Shown here: positions 60,305-64,000 of the stretch, piece by piece
How the letters are laid out: each line of letters starts with the position of its first letter
Position numbering within the stretch: the stretch's first letter is position 1
Origin: JALOOB01 sp040766655
Lineage (GTDB): Bacteria; Chloroflexota; Anaerolineae; CG2-30-64-16
Length of the DNA stretch: 64,000 nt
Direction: 5' to 3'
Assembly: GCA_040766655.1 (NCBI GenBank)
Contig: JAXGQB010000007.1
Location: forward strand, 186,001 to 250,000
Translations under genes and position numbers: made by a program
The notes under the pieces: generated by a model
What the model was told of the DNA's origin: nothing
Databases searched by the model: none
The model's input: the letters and a program-made list of their open reading frames with translations, nothing else

Positions 60305-60982
60305 CTAAGCGTCGACGTTAGCCTTCGCTTCCAGCCCCGGGCGGTTGGAGATCCGGATTTGGTGGCGGTCGACCTCGATCAGTCCTTCGACCGCCAGGGT
60401 GCGGAGGGCCCGACTGAGCACGTCGGGAACCGTGCCCAAGCGGTTGGCCATCTCACCCTGGGTGGCCCACCGGCGCCTAGGGACGACATCCCCGCTCGCA
60501 TTCTCAACCAGCAGCCGCGCCAGCCGGGCCGTGACCGTGCGCAGCGACAGGTCCTCTACCAACGAGAGTAACTGCAGCGCGCGGCCGGCCAGGGTCTGAA
60601 CCACGAGCCTGGCGAAAGCTGGCTGCTCGAGCAACCCCAGCACGGCAGCGGCAGGGATGAACCAGACCTGCGCCCGTTCGAGCGCCACCACACTGGACGC
60701 ATTCGGCGTGGCGGCGAACATGGTGAAGTCGCCAAACACCTCGCCCGGACCCACGACTCGCAGCGTCTGCTCGCGGCCGGAAGGCGACGACTTGAGGGAT
60801 CGCAACCAGCCGGTCTCGATCATGTGCATGCCCGTGCAGGGTTCCCCCTGGAGCAGGACGATCTGGCCGGCCTCGTAACGCCTTGGGATGGCAGTGCCGG
60901 CAAGGATGAGCAAGTGGGCCTGGTCGAGCCCAGCGAAATAGGGAACTTGCGACAGAAGGTGGACTGGCATGACCGTCGTCAT
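60305..60982 (-). CDS. Crp/Fnr-family transcriptional regulator (second)
   Basis: About 225 residues from ATG 60982; an ATG at 60970 and an upstream start at 61042 are alternatives. The sensor barrel starts VHLLSQVPYFAGLDQAHLLILAGTAIPRRYEAGQIVLLQGEP, then a dimer helix and a winged helix (RRRWATQGEMANRLGTVPDVLSRALRTLAVEGLIEVDRHQIRI). No Cys ligands for an Fe-S cluster. It resembles regulators that respond to oxygen, NO or CO, but the ligand is unknown. Opposite strand to rsgA. Confidence 0.88.
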   Translation of the reverse strand: MTTVMPVHLLSQVPYFAGLDQAHLLILAGTAIPRRYEAGQIVLLQGEPCTGMHMIETGWLRSLKSSPSGREQTLRVVGPGEVFGDFTMFAATPNASSVVALERAQVWFIPAAAVLGLLEQPAFARLVVQTLAGRALQLLSLVEDLSLRTVTARLARLLVENASGDVVPRRRWATQGEMANRLGTVPDVLSRALRTLAVEGLIEVDRHQIRISNRPGLEAKANVDA

Positions 60983-61149
60983 AAGGATCATCCTGCCTGC
61001 TATGCGCTCAGCTCGCCCGCAATGGCAGAAGGGACGCTGCAACTGCGAATGATTATATCATCTCCAAGGCGAGTCCGTGCCAGCGTAGCCGTTGATGACA
61101 TTCAGCCTCGCTGAGGTAGCCACCCGTTCACAGATCACGTGCAACCCAT

Positions 61150-61177
61150 TTGACATTTCGGCGTATTGGCATATAGT
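61150..61177 (+). promoter_or_regulatory. Promoter of the rsgA leader
   Basis: TTGACA, 16-bp spacer, TATAGT. Predicted start near 61184. Confidence 0.75.
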
Positions 61178-61216
61178 ACAAGCATCTGACAGAGTTCATG
61201 AAAGGAGGCGAGTTCG

Positions 61217-61291
61217 ATGGCCCATATCGTTGTTCTCGCGCAAACCGTTCCGGCTTGCGACACGGACGCTCGCCTCGCTCACGAAGCCTGA
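61217..61291 (+). CDS. 24-residue leader peptide upstream of rsgA
   Basis: ATG 61217 to TGA 61291 with a full SD (AAAGGAGGCG) 7 nt upstream. The peptide begins MAHIVVLAQTVPACDTD and ends ARLAHEA. It is not conserved in any family I know. Its position after a promoter and before a terminator suggests a translated leader, although a free-standing small protein is possible. Confidence 0.55.
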   Translation: MAHIVVLAQTVPACDTDARLAHEA

Positions 61292-61318
61292 CACCAGAGG
61301 ATCATTCCATCTGAGACG

Positions 61319-61362
61319 GGGCCATGAGCCGCGACGTGTGTCGCATGCTCATGGCCCTTTTT
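61319..61362 (+). terminator. Terminator in the rsgA leader
   Basis: Perfect 11-bp stem GGGCCATGAGC/GCTCATGGCCC followed by TTTTT. It lies 28 nt after the leader ORF stop. Confidence 0.85.
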
Positions 61363-61406
61363 GCATCCGCCGCCCCTCCTCAGGGGAAGGATGGCAGCAA
61401 TCAGCC

Positions 61407-61431
61407 GGCCATGGGCGTTACGCTCATGGCC
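61407..61431 (+). promoter_or_regulatory. Second hairpin in the rsgA leader, sharing arm sequences with the terminator
   Basis: GGCCATGGGCG pairs with CGCTCATGGCC. Its arms are near-copies of the terminator arms, so segments 61347-61356 and 61407-61416 could also pair as an antiterminator. Confidence 0.65.
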
Positions 61432-61447
61432 TTCCTGCTTAACGCAG

Positions 61448-62650
61448 ATGGAGAATCAGAATTTGGCTACCCGTCAGGAAAAATGGTTCCAGAAGTGGAT
61501 GGACGAGAGGGCCCGGCACGAGTCGGGCATCAAGAAGACAAAGAGCAAGGTGCAGGGCAACCACGTGCGCCCGCGCGCCTGGACCGAGGCATACCTGGAA
61601 GATCCGGACGGCTACGACGACCTCGACATCGAGGCGGCCGAGCGGATCATGCCGAAGGGCGAGACCGAGTGGCGGCAGGCGAAGATCATCCGCTCTCCCC
61701 TGCACGAAGGGATCGGCGAGGCGAAAGCCCCGCGGGCCAACAGCCAGTCGCTGGCGCAAGGAACGGTCGTCGAGATCGCAGCCGGCGTGTACACCGTCAG
61801 GACGGCGGACGAAGTCTACCGTTGTGCGCTGCGCAAGACGCTGCGGTCCGACCACAGCGGCTACGCCAACATGCTGGCCGTGGGTGACGAGGTCACCATC
61901 TCCCACAACGGGCACGCGCAGGGCATGGTCGAGGCCATCCTGCCTCGTCGCAGTGCGCTGGCGCGGCCCGATGCGGTCACCCAATACAAGCAGCAGATCA
62001 TCGTGGCCAACGTCGACCAGCTGCTTATCGTAGCGTCGTGGCGTGAGCCGCGCTTCTGGCCCGAGCTGGTGGACCGCTACCTCATCGCCGCCTTGCGCCA
62101 CAACCTGGCGCCCATCGTGGCGATCAACAAGGTGGACCTGGCCGAGGACCAGCACGAGCTGGCAGCCGCGGCCGCGGCCTACCGCGCGGCCGGCTGCACC
62201 GTGCTCCTGACCAGCGCGACCACTGGACTCGGCATCGATACCCTGCAGGAGGTCCTGGTCGGGCGGACCACTGCGCTCGCCGGCCTGTCGGGCGTCGGCA
62301 AGTCATCGCTGCTCACCGCGGCCGAGCCCGGCCTGAACCTGAAGGTGGGCGAGGTGAGCGAACGGAAGCATGAGGGCCGGCACACGACGACGCAGGTCAC
62401 CCTGCACCCGCTGGCCCGCGGCGGCTTCGTCGTGGACACGCCCGGCATCCGGGATATGGGCCTGGCCGGCCTGAAGCGCGAGGAGCTGCTGCGCTTCTAT
62501 CCTGAGTTCAGCCCCTTCGCGGGCGAGTGCCAGTATGGGGACTGCACCCACACGGCGGAGCCGTGGTGCGCGGTCAAATCCGCGATGCGCAGCGGTCGCC
62601 TGTCCAGAATGCGGCTCGAGAGCTACTGGAAGATCCTGGCCGACCTGTGA
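61448..62650 (+). CDS. rsgA: Ribosome small subunit-dependent GTPase A
   Basis: 400 residues from ATG 61448. A late 30S maturation GTPase with circularly permuted G motifs. An OB-fold N-terminus (GTVVEIAAGVYTVRT) precedes G4 NKVDLAED, then G1 GLSGVGKSSLL and G3 DTPGIRDMGL. A C-terminal zinc domain reads CQYGDCTHTAEPWCAV. The first ~85 residues are a basic extension longer than in E. coli. It is preceded by an attenuator-like leader, so its level may respond to translation status. Confidence 0.94.
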   Translation: MENQNLATRQEKWFQKWMDERARHESGIKKTKSKVQGNHVRPRAWTEAYLEDPDGYDDLDIEAAERIMPKGETEWRQAKIIRSPLHEGIGEAKAPRANSQSLAQGTVVEIAAGVYTVRTADEVYRCALRKTLRSDHSGYANMLAVGDEVTISHNGHAQGMVEAILPRRSALARPDAVTQYKQQIIVANVDQLLIVASWREPRFWPELVDRYLIAALRHNLAPIVAINKVDLAEDQHELAAAAAAYRAAGCTVLLTSATTGLGIDTLQEVLVGRTTALAGLSGVGKSSLLTAAEPGLNLKVGEVSERKHEGRHTTTQVTLHPLARGGFVVDTPGIRDMGLAGLKREELLRFYPEFSPFAGECQYGDCTHTAEPWCAVKSAMRSGRLSRMRLESYWKILADL

Positions 62651-62660
62651 CCATTTCTTT

Positions 62661-62745
62661 GCCGCAGAGAACGCAGAGCACCCAGAGGGGAATGAGGTCT
62701 GGCAGCCTCTCACCATCTCTCTGAGCACTCTGCGCACTCTGCGGC
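62661..62745. repeat. Inverted CGCAGAG-type intergenic repeat
   Basis: GCCGCAGAGAACGCAGAG with CACCCAGAG (62661-62687) faces CTCTGAGCACTCTGCGCAC with TCTGCGGC (62719-62745). Repeated CAGAG units form an imperfect inverted pair directly after rsgA. Same general design as the ATTGAAG repeat elsewhere in the window. Confidence 0.75.
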
Positions 62746-62806
62746 AGGAAAAGCCGACGCCATCTGGAATTCCTGGCTCGAATTTCGCAGGCGTGCTGCC
62801 CCGTGG

Positions 62807-62812
62807 TACAAT
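62807..62812 (+). promoter_or_regulatory. Extended -10 element 10 bp before the phosphatase start codon
   Basis: TGGTACAAT. If used, transcription begins at about 62819-62820, so the mRNA would be almost leaderless. Confidence 0.45.
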
Positions 62813-62821
62813 CTCCGCCCT

Positions 62822-63539
62822 ATGGAACTCTACATCGTCAGGCACGCCCAATCGACCAACAATGCCCTCTACGACGAGTCTGTGCGCGTCGTAGACCCGC
62901 CGCTGACCGCGATCGGACTTCGCCAGGCTGACCTTGTGGCGGCGCATCTTGCCAACGGATCGACCACGAAACGGCCGAAATCGAGGGCCAGCCGTCGACG
63001 CGCCGGCGGCCGGCATGGGGATCAGTCGCCTCTATTGCAGCGCCATGATGCGCGCGCTGCAGACCGGGACGGCGATCGGCCGGACGCTGCAGTTGCAGCC
63101 GCATGTGTGGGTCGACGTGCACGAAGAGGGCGGGATGTGGCTCGACCACGGTGAGCCGGAGGGCATCCGCGGCTATCCCGGGATGGCGCGGCAGGAGATC
63201 GCAGATCGCTTTCCGCACGCTGTCCTGCCGCTAGAGGTCGGACGCGACGGTTGGTGGCGCGCTGGCCGGGAGGAATGGGATGCGTTCCTGGCGCGGGCCG
63301 AACGGGTCGCGACCGAATTGCGCAAGCAGTGCGCAAGCACGGAGCGGGTCGCCATCGTCACGCACGGAGGCTTCGGCGCCTATCTGATTCGCGCCCTGGC
63401 CGGCGTCTCGGCCGACGCGCCGACCTTCTTCCACCATGACAACACCGGCATCACGCGCGTCCGCCTCCGCCCGGACGGCCGCGTCAGCATCCGCTACCTC
63501 AACCGGGTGGATCACCTGCCTCCGGACCTGGTGACCTGA
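62822..63539 (+). pseudogene. Histidine phosphatase (phosphoglycerate mutase-like) with a frameshift
   Basis: The first part (62822 to ~63000) starts MELYIVRHAQSTNNALYDES, with the catalytic RHG-type His, and continues to GLRQADLVAAHLANG. The rest continues in a frame shifted by +1: GISRLYCSAMMRALQTGTAIG, WVDVHEEGG, and VAIVTHGGFGAYLIRAL with the second His. A single reading frame cannot make both catalytic histidines. The shift lies within ~62945-63010. Pseudogene, sequencing error or programmed shift are all possible; no classic slippery site is visible. Confidence 0.85.
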
Positions 63540-64000
63540 CCCGCCGCGCGGCCTGAAGGCTCTCCACCTGGCCTGCCAGCTCGTCCAGCAGCGCGGACAG
63601 CCGGTCCACGTCGGCGCGTGAAGGCAGCCGGTGGCCCGCGAGCGCCCGTGCCAGAGCCTCCTCGGACCATGCAGCCTCGGGGTGGCCCGCACGGCCTAGC
63701 CCCAGCAGCTTCTGGGCCAGCCGCCCGCCTTCTTCGGCGGCCAGCTCGCCCGCGCCCACGAGCCGCTCGATGCGCGCCTCGATCTCTTCATCGACCTGGC
63801 GCAGGAGATCCAGCGGGTCGCTCAGCCCGCGGCGCAGGGCCGCAAGCGTCGTGCCGCCTGCCTGCACCAGCCCGGTCAGCACCTCCAACGGCAGAAAGCC
63901 GCCGCGCCGCTCCTGCTCGGAGATGATCTGAGTCAGGATCAGCGCGGTGATGTCCTCGCCGCTGCCGTGCTCGATCACCTGCACGGTCTCGCCGCCGCGG
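63499..64000 (-). CDS. PhaR-like polyhydroxyalkanoate synthesis regulator (N-terminus outside window)
   Basis: Partial; the frame runs off the right edge. The visible start, RGGETVQVIEHGSGEDITALILTQIISEQE, matches the end of the PHA-regulator DNA-binding domain of PhaR (TGED-[IL]T-x3-L-x-QII-x-EQE). A helical region (LDLLRQVDEEIEARIERLVGAGELAAEEGGRLAQKLL) and a Pro-rich tail follow. The 3' end overlaps the phosphatase gene by 41 bp. In other bacteria PhaR controls phasin and PHA synthesis. The thiolase at 3.1 kb could be part of that pathway, but this is conjecture. Confidence 0.8.
   Translation of the reverse strand, partial: RGGETVQVIEHGSGEDITALILTQIISEQERRGGFLPLEVLTGLVQAGGTTLAALRRGLSDPLDLLRQVDEEIEARIERLVGAGELAAEEGGRLAQKLLGLGRAGHPEAAWSEEALARALAGHRLPSRADVDRLSALLDELAGQVESLQAARRVRSPGPEAGDPPG

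Overview
The window is GC-rich chromosomal DNA from a free-living bacterium, most likely a member of the Chloroflexota (Caldilineae or Anaerolineae type). That placement is inferred from gene content and style: Thr/Pro- or Ala/Pro-rich linkers on lipoproteins and on a multiheme cytochrome, UgpB-type sugar binding proteins, type 2 IPP isomerase, heme O synthase, GH57 and GlgB enzymes, and bacterial type A RNase P RNA. No rRNA or marker tree was available to test it.

Layout. 1-2.3 kb is the end of a bacterial microcompartment locus: a CoA-acylating aldehyde dehydrogenase with an encapsulation peptide and a tandem-BMC shell protein. 2.3-8.3 kb holds a nitroreductase, a thiolase, an M29 peptidase, an MFS transporter, a zinc-ribbon membrane peptide and MutY. 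8.4-11.4 kb (minus) has an SDR, a polyprenyl diphosphate synthase and Fni. 11.6-14.1 kb has acyl carrier protein, MobA, CtaB and MsrA. 14.2-17.6 kb (minus) is a sugar ABC transporter without an ATPase. 17.7-21.2 kb (minus) is a pantothenate/CoA operon, panB-panE-panC-coaX. 21.5-26.7 kb has a YitT protein, GlgB, a leader-controlled TauE/SafE transporter and an HNH protein, followed by five tRNA genes (His, Gln, Phe, Gly, Ala).

27.4-33.5 kb is an amino-sugar and cell-envelope operon: a hexapeptide-repeat protein, GlmM, a NagB-like protein, an unstudied nucleotidyltransferase-fold protein and a YvcK-like protein. 33.6-36.9 kb is a second ATPase-less sugar ABC set. Then come tRNA-Leu, rnpB, a Crp/Fnr regulator, a VIT/VWA protein, a small lipoprotein, greA-lysS, a GH57 enzyme and a ten-heme cytochrome.

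48.0-60 kb is an accessory island that begins at a tRNA-Gly(CCC) gene. It holds a MmeI-like fused restriction-modification enzyme, an IS3-type remnant, unknown genes, a complete IS21-family element, phage scaffold and capsid genes cut off by a second IS21 remnant, and small unknown genes. 60.3-64 kb returns to chromosomal genes: a second Crp/Fnr regulator, rsgA behind an attenuator-like leader, a frameshifted histidine phosphatase and the C-terminal part of a PhaR-like regulator.

The most interesting non-coding signals are transcript leaders. A promoter, an 18-codon ORF and competing hairpins precede the TauE/SafE gene. A promoter, a 24-codon ORF and a four-segment attenuator-like array precede rsgA. 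A terminator flanked by direct repeats lies in the panB leader, a 240-nt leader with a possible pseudoknot precedes yitT, and two terminator-like hairpins precede greA. No wholly new multi-gene system is convincingly visible. The best gene-level candidate is the amino-sugar operon, with its altered NagB and adjoining nucleotidyltransferase.
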